Assembly: GCA_020073585.1 (NCBI GenBank)
Contig: JAIQEV010000007.1
Span: forward strand, 1 to 64,000
Direction of reading: 5' to 3'
Length of the DNA: 64,000 bases
DNA from: Terriglobia bacterium
GTDB lineage: Bacteria > Acidobacteriota > Terriglobia > Acidiferrales > UBA7541
Below the pieces are notes generated by a model. The model was not told the origin of the DNA. It worked only from the letters and a program-made list of their open reading frames with translations, and searched no databases. The translations under genes were made by a program, and so were the position numbers. Below are positions 28,927 through 37,669 of this stretch, piece after piece (the first letter of the stretch is position 1; each line of letters begins with the position of its first letter).

Positions 28927-29664
28927 ATGCGTAGGGAGAACATCGTGTACAAAGCAGTTCAGTCTTTGCGCTTGTACGAGCAGATCGTTCAACAGATCGA
29001 GGAGTCGATTCAGAAGGGCGCGCTCAAGGCGGGCGATCAATTGCCCGCGGAACGTGAGCTTGCTCAACGGTTTGGGGTCAGCCGCACCGCCGTCCGGGAA
29101 GCCGTCAAGGCCCTGCATGAAAAGGGTTTGGTGGAGGCCTATTCGGGCCGCGGCACCTTCATTACCAACGGCACCTCGCAAGCCATCCGGCAGTCGTTCG
29201 ATCTGATGATTAAATTTGGGCAGTCGGACGGGTCCGCGCATCTCGCGGAAATGCGCGCCATACTCGAGCCGGAGATTGCCGCTCTAGCGGCGAGCCGCGC
29301 GGATGAGGCGCATCTGGCCGTCATGCGCGAGGCGGTCGCCGTCATGGACCGTTCCATGGAGGATCCCAACGCGTTCATCGAGGCGGATCTCGATTTTCAT
29401 CTGGCCCTGGCCGAAGCGGCGGCCAACCCCCTGATTTTGTCGGTGACCGACTCCATCGTGGGGTTGCTGCGCGAGCAGCGCATGCGCATCTTTTTGGCCC
29501 CGGGCGGTCCGGAGCGCGGACAATCTCACCACAAACGTGTTCTCGATGCCGTGGAGCGTCGCGATCCGGACGGCGCGCGGGAAGCGATGCGTGCGCACTT
29601 GCGACAGGTCCGGGAGGATTCGCAAGACGCGTCCGGGGGGCAGGTACCGGGCGTTACGAAATAA
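28927..29664 (+). CDS. FadR/GntR-family regulator (FCD)
   Basis: ESIQKGALKAGDQLPAERELAQRFGVSRTAVREAVKALHEKGLVEAYSGRGTFI. Confidence 0.9.
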   Translation: MRRENIVYKAVQSLRLYEQIVQQIEESIQKGALKAGDQLPAERELAQRFGVSRTAVREAVKALHEKGLVEAYSGRGTFITNGTSQAIRQSFDLMIKFGQSDGSAHLAEMRAILEPEIAALAASRADEAHLAVMREAVAVMDRSMEDPNAFIEADLDFHLALAEAAANPLILSVTDSIVGLLREQRMRIFLAPGGPERGQSHHKRVLDAVERRDPDGAREAMRAHLRQVREDSQDASGGQVPGVTK

Positions 29665-29690
29665 GTTCAATAGGCTGGAGACGGAGAGCG

Positions 29691-30572
29691 ATGGCAAATC
29701 TTGGGTTTGTAGGCCTCGGAGTAATGGGCAGTCAGATGGTGAGCCGGCTGCTGGACAAGGGCCACACGGTGACGGGTTACAACCGCACGCGTGGGAAGGC
29801 CGAATGGCTGATCAAGAAGGGCATGAAGTGGGCCGATTCGCCGCGCGCGGTGGCAGCCGCGGCTGACGTGACCTTTTCCATGGTTACCAATACCAAGGCG
29901 CTGATGGCCATCATGGAAGGACCGGACGGGATATTGGCCGGGGTTACCAAGGGCAAGGCGCTGGTGGACATGAGCACCATCAGCCCGGAAGCGAGCCGCA
30001 GCCTGGCCGCCAAGGTGCGGGAAAAGGGCGCGGACCTGGTGGATGCGCCGGTTTCCGGAAGCGTGATTACGCTGCAGGAAGGGAAGCTGTCGGTGATGGT
30101 CGGCGGGCGCAAGGAAACGTTCGAGCGGGTGCAGCCGCTGCTGCTGGACATCGGCCCGAAGGTCACCCACGTGGGGGACAACGGGCTGGCGCTGGCGATG
30201 AAGATCGCCGTGAATCTGAGCCTGGCCGTGCAGATGCTGGCGTATTCCGAAGGGGTGCTGCTGGCGGAGAAGAGCGGAGTGGCGCGCGAGGTCGCGGTGG
30301 ACGTGCTCACGCACAGCGTGGTGGCGTCGCCGATGGTGCAGTACCGCGGGCCGTTCATTCTGAAGATGCCCGACGAGGCGTGGTTCAACGTGAACATGAT
30401 GCAGAAGGACATGCTGCTGGCTCTGGAGCTGGGGCGGCAGCTCGACGTGCCGCTGCCGACGACCGCGGTGACCAACGAATTTCTGACCGCCGCGCGGGGC
30501 ATGGGCATGGTGGAGCAGGATTTCGCCGTGCTGTTTGACGTGCTGGCCCGCATGTCGGGAGTTGCGAAATGA
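29691..30572 (+). CDS. NAD(P)-dependent oxidoreductase, 3-hydroxyisobutyrate dehydrogenase family
   Basis: ANLGFVGLGVMGSQMVSRLLDKGHTVTGYNRTRGKAEWL; VDAPVSGSVITLQEGKLSVMVGG; GLALAMKIAVN. Confidence 0.9.
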   Translation: MANLGFVGLGVMGSQMVSRLLDKGHTVTGYNRTRGKAEWLIKKGMKWADSPRAVAAAADVTFSMVTNTKALMAIMEGPDGILAGVTKGKALVDMSTISPEASRSLAAKVREKGADLVDAPVSGSVITLQEGKLSVMVGGRKETFERVQPLLLDIGPKVTHVGDNGLALAMKIAVNLSLAVQMLAYSEGVLLAEKSGVAREVAVDVLTHSVVASPMVQYRGPFILKMPDEAWFNVNMMQKDMLLALELGRQLDVPLPTTAVTNEFLTAARGMGMVEQDFAVLFDVLARMSGVAK

Positions 30573-31567
30573 CGATAGCCGCCGGGAGCTCCGAGACGCA
30601 GACCGCGCTCGGCGTCCAGCAGTGGATGGGCATGTACAGGCAGATGCTGAGCATCCGCCTGTTCGAAGAGCAGGTCAACGAATTGTACAAGCGCGCGCTG
30701 ATGCCGGGCCTGGCCCATCTGTACTCGGGGGAAGAGGCCGTGGCGGTGGGGATCTGCGAGGCGCTGCGGGGCGACGACTACATCACCAGCACGCATCGCG
30801 GGCACGGGCACTGCCTGGCCAAGGGCGCCACGCCGGACCGCATGTTCGCGGAGCTGCTGGGCAAGGAAGCGGGCTACTGCCGCGGCAAGGGCGGCTCGAT
30901 GCACATCGCCGACCCCAAGACGGGCAACCTGGGCGCGAACGCCATCGTGGGCGGGAGCGCGGGGATTGCCACGGGCGCGGCGTTTTCCGCCAAGCAGCTG
31001 AAGACCGGGCAGGTGGCGGTGTGCTTCTTCGGTGAGGGCGCGCTGGGACAGGGCCTCTTCTACGAAGTGATGAACCTGGCGCAGCTCTGGAAGCTGCCGG
31101 TGATCTACGTCTGCGAAAATAATCTGTATAACGAGTACACGCACTACACGGAAACGACGGCGGGGGACATTCTGGCGCGGGGCACGGCGTTCGGGCTGCA
31201 TGCGGAGAGCGTGGACGGGCAGGATGTGCGCGCGGTGCATGCGACGGCCGCGCGGCTCGTCGAGCGGGCGCGGCGCGGCGAGGGGCCGGCGCTGCTGATG
31301 TGCAAGACCTACCGCTACACCGGCCATCATGTCGGCGACATCAGCCGCGAATACTACCGTTCGAAGCAGGAAGAGCAGCACTGGATGGGGGAGCGCGATC
31401 CCATCAAGCTGTTCGCGGGCTGGCTCCTCGAGCAGAAGCACGCGGAGAAGGCCCAGCTCGAGGGGATTTACGCGGAGATCGAAACGCAAATGAAGAAAGC
31501 CGTCGAGTTCGCCGTGGCGGCGCCCTATCCCGGTCTGGACCAAGTGGAGCAAGACATTTATGCCTGA
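30569..31567 (+). CDS. 2-oxoacid dehydrogenase E1 alpha subunit (pyruvate/acetoin type)
   Basis: SGEEAVAVGICEALRGDDYITSTHRGHGHCLAKG; GEGALGQGLFYEVMNLAQLWKLPVIYVCENN. Confidence 0.9.
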   Translation: MTIAAGSSETQTALGVQQWMGMYRQMLSIRLFEEQVNELYKRALMPGLAHLYSGEEAVAVGICEALRGDDYITSTHRGHGHCLAKGATPDRMFAELLGKEAGYCRGKGGSMHIADPKTGNLGANAIVGGSAGIATGAAFSAKQLKTGQVAVCFFGEGALGQGLFYEVMNLAQLWKLPVIYVCENNLYNEYTHYTETTAGDILARGTAFGLHAESVDGQDVRAVHATAARLVERARRGEGPALLMCKTYRYTGHHVGDISREYYRSKQEEQHWMGERDPIKLFAGWLLEQKHAEKAQLEGIYAEIETQMKKAVEFAVAAPYPGLDQVEQDIYA

Positions 31568-32555
31568 AGCAGCCGTGCGGGAATTGACGTTCGCGCAAGC
31601 GATCAAAGAAGCGCTGGCCGAAGAGATGCGCCGCGATCCGAAGGTGTGCATTCTCGGCGAGGATGTGGCCGAAGCCGGCACGCCGTTCAAGGTGCTGTCG
31701 GGCCTGGTGGAAGAGTTCGGCACGGAGCGCGTGATTGATACGCCGATTTCGGAAGCCGGGTTCACGGGCCTCGCGGTGGGCGCGGCCATGACCGGCGTGC
31801 GTCCCGTGGTGGACATCATGTTCGGGGACTTCATCACGCTGACGATGGATCAGATGGTGAATCAGGCGGCCAAGGTGCATTACATGTCGGGGGGCACGTG
31901 GAAGGTCCCGATGGTGATGCGCACGACGCTGGGCGCCGCGCGGCGTTCGGCGGCGCAGCATTCGCAGTCGCTGCATGCGTGGTTCAGCCACGTTCCGGGG
32001 CTCAAGGTGGTGCTGCCATCCACGCCGTACGATGCCAAGGGGCTGCTGAAGACGGCGATCCGCGACGAGAACCCGGTGGTCTTTTTCGAAGACAAGATGA
32101 TGTACAAGCTGAAGGGGCCGGTGCCCGCCGAGGAGTACACCATTCCGCTGGGCTTGGCCGACGTGAAGCGCGTGGGCCGCGACATCACCCTGGTGGCCAC
32201 CAGCAGCATGGTGCAGGTGGCGCTGGGCGCGGCGAAGCTTTTGGAAGAGGCGGGGATCAGCGCCGAGGTGGTTGATCCGCGCACGACCTGGCCGCTCGAC
32301 GAGAAGACCATCGTCGAATCGGTCAAGAAGACCTCCCGGGCCATCGTCATGGACGAAGGCTATGGGCGGTACGGCGTGGCGGCGGAAATCGCCGCGGTGA
32401 TCGCCGAAGGCGCATTTTATCAACTGGACGGGCCGGTGAAGCGCATGGGGGCCATGCACGTTCCGATTCCGTTCTCGCCGCCGCTCGAAGATGCAACCTT
32501 GCCCACCGACCGCACGGTGTTCGAAGCGGCCCGTGCGCTCTGTAGCCGTTCTTAA
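31560..32555 (+). CDS. 2-oxoacid dehydrogenase E1 beta subunit
   Basis: ILGEDVAEAGTPFKVLSGLVEEFGTERVIDTPISEAGFTGLAVGAAMTGVRPVVDIMFGDF; overlaps the E1 alpha stop. Confidence 0.9.
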   Translation: MPEAAVRELTFAQAIKEALAEEMRRDPKVCILGEDVAEAGTPFKVLSGLVEEFGTERVIDTPISEAGFTGLAVGAAMTGVRPVVDIMFGDFITLTMDQMVNQAAKVHYMSGGTWKVPMVMRTTLGAARRSAAQHSQSLHAWFSHVPGLKVVLPSTPYDAKGLLKTAIRDENPVVFFEDKMMYKLKGPVPAEEYTIPLGLADVKRVGRDITLVATSSMVQVALGAAKLLEEAGISAEVVDPRTTWPLDEKTIVESVKKTSRAIVMDEGYGRYGVAAEIAAVIAEGAFYQLDGPVKRMGAMHVPIPFSPPLEDATLPTDRTVFEAARALCSRS

Positions 32556-32577
32556 GATTGCAACAAGGAGACCTGCC

Positions 32578-33924
32578 GTGGCATTGCCGACACATGGATT
32601 GATGGCCGTTGATTGGGAGCAGAGGATCGATTACGACCGGCTGCGGCGCGAGCGCCTGGCCCGGGTGAAAGCGCATCTGGCCAAGTCCTCGATGGGCGCG
32701 CTGCTGTGCTTCGACATGAACAACGTGCGCTACATCACCGCCACGCACATCGGCACCTGGGCGCAGGACAAGATGAGCCGGTTCACGCTGCTGCCGCAGA
32801 AGGACGAGCCCATCCTGTGGGACTTCGGATCGGCGGCCAAGCACCATCAGTTGCATTGTCCGTGGCTCGGAGAGCGTTCGCGGCCGGGCATCGGCATGCT
32901 GCGCGGAGCCATGTCGCCGGAGATGGGCCGCGCCGAAGACGTGGCCAAAAAGATCCGCATCGAGCTGGAGAAGCGCGGGCTGCACAAGGAGCCGGTGGGA
33001 GTGGACATCATCGAGCCACCGATCCTCTTCGCCCTGCAGAAGGAAGGAATCAGCATCGTCGACGGGCAGCAGCTCATGTCCGATGTGCGCTTGATCAAGA
33101 CCCAGGACGAGATCGCGCTGCTGAATACCTCGGCGATGATGGTGGACGCGGCTTACGACGAGCTGTACCGGGCGATGAAGCCGGGCATGAGCGAGAACCA
33201 GGCGGTCGGGCTGGTCAGCAAGGTGCTCTACGATCTCGGCTCGGAGTACGTGGAGGCGGTGAACGCGATTTCCGGAGAGCGCTGCAACCCGCACCCGCAC
33301 GTTTTTTCGGACCGCATCCTGCGGCCCGGCGATCCGGTGTATTACGATGTGCTGCATTCGTTCATGGGCTACCGCACCTGCTACTACCGCACCTTCACCA
33401 TCGGCTATGCATCGCACGCGATGACCGACGCCTACAAGCGCTGCCGCGAGTATCTGGATGCGGCGATTTCGCTGGTGCGGCCCGGGCGCACGACCGCGGA
33501 GATCGCCGCGGTGTGGCCGAAGGCGCAGGAGTTCGGCTTCCCGAGTGAAGAGGCGGCGTTCGCGCTGCAATACGGCCACGGCATTGGGCTGGCCATCTGG
33601 GAAAAGCCGGTGATCAGCCGGCTGGTTTCGCTGGAGCACTCCTGCGAGATCAAGCCGGGCATGGTGTTCGCGCTGGAGACCTTCTGGCCTTCCACCGACG
33701 GCTGGAGCGCGGCGCGCATCGAGGAAGAGATCGTGGTGACGGAAACCGGGCACGAAGTGATCACGCGCTTCCCGGCGGAAGAACTGCTGGTCGCGGGCTC
33801 GCACTATGTGTCGGTGAAGGGGCCGCTGCCGACGCTGCGCGAGCACGATCCGGAGCCGAGCCACCGCGTCAAGGAGATGATCGCCGCAAGCGCCAAGGTG
33901 GAAGGAGTCGGAGTCAAGAGCTGA
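32578..33924 (+). CDS. M24 (pita-bread fold) metallopeptidase-like protein
   Basis: GALLCFDMNNVRYITATHIG; YYDVLHSFMGYRTCYYRTFT; YGHGIGLAIWEKP; KPGMVFALETFWPS; RIEEEIVVTETGHEVIT. Confidence 0.8.
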   Translation: MALPTHGLMAVDWEQRIDYDRLRRERLARVKAHLAKSSMGALLCFDMNNVRYITATHIGTWAQDKMSRFTLLPQKDEPILWDFGSAAKHHQLHCPWLGERSRPGIGMLRGAMSPEMGRAEDVAKKIRIELEKRGLHKEPVGVDIIEPPILFALQKEGISIVDGQQLMSDVRLIKTQDEIALLNTSAMMVDAAYDELYRAMKPGMSENQAVGLVSKVLYDLGSEYVEAVNAISGERCNPHPHVFSDRILRPGDPVYYDVLHSFMGYRTCYYRTFTIGYASHAMTDAYKRCREYLDAAISLVRPGRTTAEIAAVWPKAQEFGFPSEEAAFALQYGHGIGLAIWEKPVISRLVSLEHSCEIKPGMVFALETFWPSTDGWSAARIEEEIVVTETGHEVITRFPAEELLVAGSHYVSVKGPLPTLREHDPEPSHRVKEMIAASAKVEGVGVKS

Positions 33925-33953
33925 GGGCGCGGCCTTCACCTTTCTCACTGACC

Positions 33954-35150
33954 ATGGCTATCAGCGTCGTAATGCCCGCACTGGAGTTGATGCAGGAGAC
34001 CGGCAAGGTTCTGGCTTGGCGAAAAAAAGAAGGCGAACAGGTAGTCAAAGGCGAGCCGCTGCTGGAAATTGAAACCGACAAAGCCGTGGTGGAAGTGGAA
34101 GCCCCCGGGGAGGGCATCCTCGCGGGGATTACGGCGCCCGAAGGCGCGGTCATTCCCGTGGGACAGACCATTGCGTGGCTGGTCCTTCCGGGCGAGGCGG
34201 TTCCCGCGGCTGGCGCGCCGGCGGCGGTCCCCGGTCCGGCGCGCGCAGAAGCCGCGCGTCCGGCCGTAGCGGCCGCGGAGAGTTCCGCGCCGGCGGCGGG
34301 CGGCGGAGCGCGGATTTCGCCCAAGGCGCGGCGAATGGCGCGCGAGCACGGCATTGACATTGCCCAGGTGCGCGGATCGGGCGCCGACGGCGAGATTCTA
34401 GCTTCGGACATTCAGGCATTGGTGGACGCGAAGGGCGCTCCCGCTGCTGCTCCGGTCGCCGCCGGCGGTACTGAAGCGCTGGGTATCATCGGGCGACTGA
34501 TGGCCGAGCGCACCACGCAGAGCTGGACCAGCGTGCCGCATTTCTTCGTGGTGCGGGAAGTGGACGCCGGCGCGCTCGTGGATGCGCACAAGAAGCTGCG
34601 CGAGAGCGTGGAGAAGGCGCGCGGGGTGAAGCCCACGCAGACCGACATGCTGGTGGCGCTGGTGGCCCGCGCGCTGGCGAAGCACCCGCGGATGAACGCC
34701 AGTTGGACCGGCGCGGCAATCCGCCTCAATCCCGACGTGAATATGGCCGTGGCCATGGCCGTGAACGACGGCGTGGTCGCGGCGGTAATTCCCAAAGCGG
34801 ACTCCCTGGACCTCGGGGAAATCGCCGTGCAGCGGCGGGACCTCACGGAGCGCGCCCGCGCGGGGCGTTCGCGCCCGGCGGACATCGCCGGCGGGACGTT
34901 CACGATCAGCAACCTGGGGATGTTCAACGTGGACTCGTTCACCGCGATCATTAATCCGCCGCAAGCCGCGATTCTCGCCGTGGGGCGCATTGCCGATCGC
35001 GTGGTGCCGGTGGATGGCAAGCCGGCGATCCGGCCGATGATGACTTTGACGCTCTCCAGCGACCACCGCGTCGTGGACGGGGCGCGTGCCGCGGCGTTCA
35101 TGAACGACGTGGTCGAAGCACTCCGCGAACCCGAGAAGTGGTTGCGCTGA
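33954..35150 (+). CDS. 2-oxoacid dehydrogenase E2 (dihydrolipoamide acyltransferase)
   Basis: Lipoyl motif EIETDKAVVEVEAP; PSBD RISPKARRMAREHGIDIAQVRGSGADGEI; catalytic SSDHRVVDGA. Confidence 0.9.
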   Translation: MAISVVMPALELMQETGKVLAWRKKEGEQVVKGEPLLEIETDKAVVEVEAPGEGILAGITAPEGAVIPVGQTIAWLVLPGEAVPAAGAPAAVPGPARAEAARPAVAAAESSAPAAGGGARISPKARRMAREHGIDIAQVRGSGADGEILASDIQALVDAKGAPAAAPVAAGGTEALGIIGRLMAERTTQSWTSVPHFFVVREVDAGALVDAHKKLRESVEKARGVKPTQTDMLVALVARALAKHPRMNASWTGAAIRLNPDVNMAVAMAVNDGVVAAVIPKADSLDLGEIAVQRRDLTERARAGRSRPADIAGGTFTISNLGMFNVDSFTAIINPPQAAILAVGRIADRVVPVDGKPAIRPMMTLTLSSDHRVVDGARAAAFMNDVVEALREPEKWLR

Positions 35151-35173
35151 CGGGAAGCGGTTTCAGGTTTAGC

Positions 35174-35223
35174 GCTGTCTCTGGTCTCTGAACCCCTGAT
35201 GGTTCAGCGCGTTAAGAGACAGC
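35174..35223. other. Two-tier hairpin 1 (structured intergenic element)
   Basis: GCTGTCTCT/AGAGACAGC (9 bp) enclosing CTGAACC/GGTTCAG (7 bp). Confidence 0.65.
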
Positions 35224-35230
35224 CAAAGTT

Positions 35231-35295
35231 CGGCTCCTCTCCTCCGAGCCTTGGCCGTTCCGCCACGGTCCAAGCCGCTCGGGCGAGAGGAGCCG
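35231..35295. other. Multi-tier hairpin 2 (structured intergenic element, possibly terminator)
   Basis: CGGCTCCTCTC/GAGAGGAGCCG (11 bp), then CGAG/CTCG, CTTGG/CCAAG and CCG/CGG nested symmetrically; followed by ATTCAGTTTT. Confidence 0.7.
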
Positions 35296-35376
35296 ATTCA
35301 GTTTTCGGCCCGCCCCCCTGCTGTTCTTCCTCCGCCTGGAGCTATCCGCACACTTCGGAAGCCCGCAGCGTTCATA

Positions 35377-35399
35377 ATATGAAACGCAGTTTCATATTG
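35377..35399. promoter_or_regulatory. 23-bp IclR-type operator AATATGAAAC-GCA-GTTTCATATT overlapping the -35 of TTGACT-N16-TACAAT
   Basis: Perfect 10-bp arms; promoter TTGACT 35398-35403, TACAAT 35420-35425. Confidence 0.75.
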
Positions 35400-35547
35400 A
35401 CTTGGAAGCGATTTTCACTACAATGCGCCAAGCGTCCAGGGAACAGTCTGCGGCCCGGTCCCGGGGGGCAATCCGCGCGCCCTCTTGCGGAACGCCGGGG
35501 GCGGGTTGACCGCATCGCGGTCACCCTGGAGCGAAGGAGCGTACGCT

Positions 35548-36381
35548 GTGGCAGTGGCATCACGGAACAAAAACATACGCACCGCCAGGAAGGCGGAAAG
35601 GTCGGCCGGCTCCAGCAAGTCGCTGCAGAAGGCGCTGCGCATTCTTTTCCACATGGGCCAGAACGGGCCGGAGATGCGGGTGACGGAGATTGCTTCCGGG
35701 CTGCGGCTGAACAAGACCACCGTGTATCGCCTGCTGAGCGCCATGGAGAAGTTCGATCTGATCGAGCGGGACCCGGAGAGCGAGCGCTACCGGCTGGGGT
35801 TGAAACTGCATGAACTGGGCACCCGGGCGGCGCAGGCCAGGACGCTGCAGAGCGAAGCGCGGCGCTACCTGACGGAACTGGCGCGCACTTCGAGGGAGGC
35901 GGTGAGCCTGGCGGTGCCGGGCGCGGGGGGAATCGTGTGCGTCGACCGCTATGACTCCGCGCATACGATGATCAGCGTGCGCACGCCGGTGGGAGCGCAG
36001 TTCCCGGCGCATTGCACGGCGGCGGGCAAGGCCGTCCTCGCCTATCTCAGCGAGGAGGAGGTGGGCGCCATTCTGTCCAACAACGGAATGCCGCGCTATA
36101 CGCCGCACACGCTGACGCAGATCGACGACCTGAAAAATGATCTGCGGCGCGTTCGTCAGCGGGGATACGCGCTGGACGAGCAGGAGTTGGAGCGCGGGCT
36201 GAACGGCGTGGCGGCGCCGGTGTTCCTCCGCAACGCCTGTGTGCTGGGCGCGGTTGGATTGGCCGGGCCGACGCAGAGGTTCCAGGGAAGAGAACAGGTG
36301 GAGAAGATCGAGATGGTGCGGGAGACGGCGCGCAAGATTGCCAGGAGCCTGGGCGATCGCACGACGTGGTTCGAGGCCTGA
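35548..36381 (+). CDS. IclR-family regulator (GTG start assumed)
   Basis: SSKSLQKALRILFHMGQNGPEMRVTEIASGLRLNKTTVYRLLSAMEKFDLIERDPESERYRLGLKLHELG. Confidence 0.9.
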   Translation: MAVASRNKNIRTARKAERSAGSSKSLQKALRILFHMGQNGPEMRVTEIASGLRLNKTTVYRLLSAMEKFDLIERDPESERYRLGLKLHELGTRAAQARTLQSEARRYLTELARTSREAVSLAVPGAGGIVCVDRYDSAHTMISVRTPVGAQFPAHCTAAGKAVLAYLSEEEVGAILSNNGMPRYTPHTLTQIDDLKNDLRRVRQRGYALDEQELERGLNGVAAPVFLRNACVLGAVGLAGPTQRFQGREQVEKIEMVRETARKIARSLGDRTTWFEA

Positions 36382-36542
36382 GGAAGCACCGGGGCCAGGG
36401 GGCGTGCGCCAGCCAAACTTGCGCGAGCCGCGAATTTCGCGTATCAAAGCCAGATGTTTTCGGGCGCAAGGTGAGCCGTAGGAGACGTGCGCGGCAGACG
36501 GGCGCCAGAACTCGCTATCTAAGCCAGGGAAGGGACACGCGG

Positions 36543-37643
36543 ATGCCAGCACAGTACCGAGCCGATCATATCGGGAGCTTTCTGAGGCCCGCCGAGATTC
36601 TGGAAGCGCGGCGTTCCGCGCCGGCCAGTGCCGTGCAGTTGCGGAGCATCGAGGACCGGCACATCCAGCACGTTCTGGCGAAGCAGAAAGAGCTGGGGTT
36701 CGAGATTTTTACGGACGGCGAGCTGCGCCGGCGCAACTTCATGAGTGATTTCACCGACGCGGTCGAGGGCTTCGACTTGGGCGACGCCGTCTCGCGCACC
36801 TGGAAGGCCGGAGAATCGAAGGACGCCGCGGTGAGCAGCGTGACCGGGATCGTGACCGCGAAGCTGCGCCAAGTGCGCCCCCTGACGGGACACGAGCTGG
36901 CGTTCCTCAAGACGCACAGTCCCGGCGCCATTAAGATGACGCTGCCGAGCGCCACGCAGTTTCCGGCGATCTCCTTCAAGCGCGGCGTCACGGAAAAGGT
37001 ATACAAGGACCATGCCGCGCTGCTTTGGGACATCGTGGAGATCATGAAGGCGGACCTCGCGAAGCTTTCCGCGGATGGCGTGAGCTACATCCAGATTGAT
37101 GCGCCGCGCTACAGCTACTACATGGACCCCAAGTGGCGCGAGTGGATCCGCAAAGAGATGCATGCCGAGCCGGATGCGCTGCTGGACGAGGCCATCCGCG
37201 CGGACAACGCCTGCTTCGCGGCGGCGCGGCGCCCGGGCGTGACCTTGGCTATCCATCTGTGCCGGGGCAACAATCGCAGCCATTGGTACGCGGAAGGCGG
37301 CTACGACGCGGTAGCCGAGAAGTTGTTCGGGACGCTGGCGGTGGACCGCTTCCTGCTGGAATACGATGACGAGCGCTCCGGATCGTTCGAGCCGTTGCGT
37401 TTTGTGCCGCGGGGCAAGACGGTGGTTCTGGGGCTGGTGAGCTCGAAGCTGGCTAAGCTGGAAAGCGGCGATGAGCTCGTGCAGCGCATCCACGAGGCCG
37501 CGCGCTACGTGCCGCTGGAGAATCTCGCGCTGAGCCCGCAATGCGGCTTCGCTTCCACCATGGAAGGGAATCTGCTTACCGAGGACGAGCAGTGGGCCAA
37601 GATGCGGCTGGTGGCGGAGACCGCCCGCCGCGTCTGGCGCTGA
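36543..37643 (+). CDS. Cobalamin-independent methionine synthase II family (MetE C-terminal-like) protein
   Basis: RADHIGSFLRPAEILEAR; ligand-type motif IHLCRGNNRSHW; final LSPQCGFAST. Confidence 0.85.
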   Translation: MPAQYRADHIGSFLRPAEILEARRSAPASAVQLRSIEDRHIQHVLAKQKELGFEIFTDGELRRRNFMSDFTDAVEGFDLGDAVSRTWKAGESKDAAVSSVTGIVTAKLRQVRPLTGHELAFLKTHSPGAIKMTLPSATQFPAISFKRGVTEKVYKDHAALLWDIVEIMKADLAKLSADGVSYIQIDAPRYSYYMDPKWREWIRKEMHAEPDALLDEAIRADNACFAAARRPGVTLAIHLCRGNNRSHWYAEGGYDAVAEKLFGTLAVDRFLLEYDDERSGSFEPLRFVPRGKTVVLGLVSSKLAKLESGDELVQRIHEAARYVPLENLALSPQCGFASTMEGNLLTEDEQWAKMRLVAETARRVWR

Positions 37644-37669
37644 GCGATTCGCATAACGGAGGAGAGAAC

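Noticed and set aside
29777-31837. 686-aa minus-strand ORF
   Set aside because: Antisense over HIBADH, E1 alpha and the E1 beta start; low-complexity translation.
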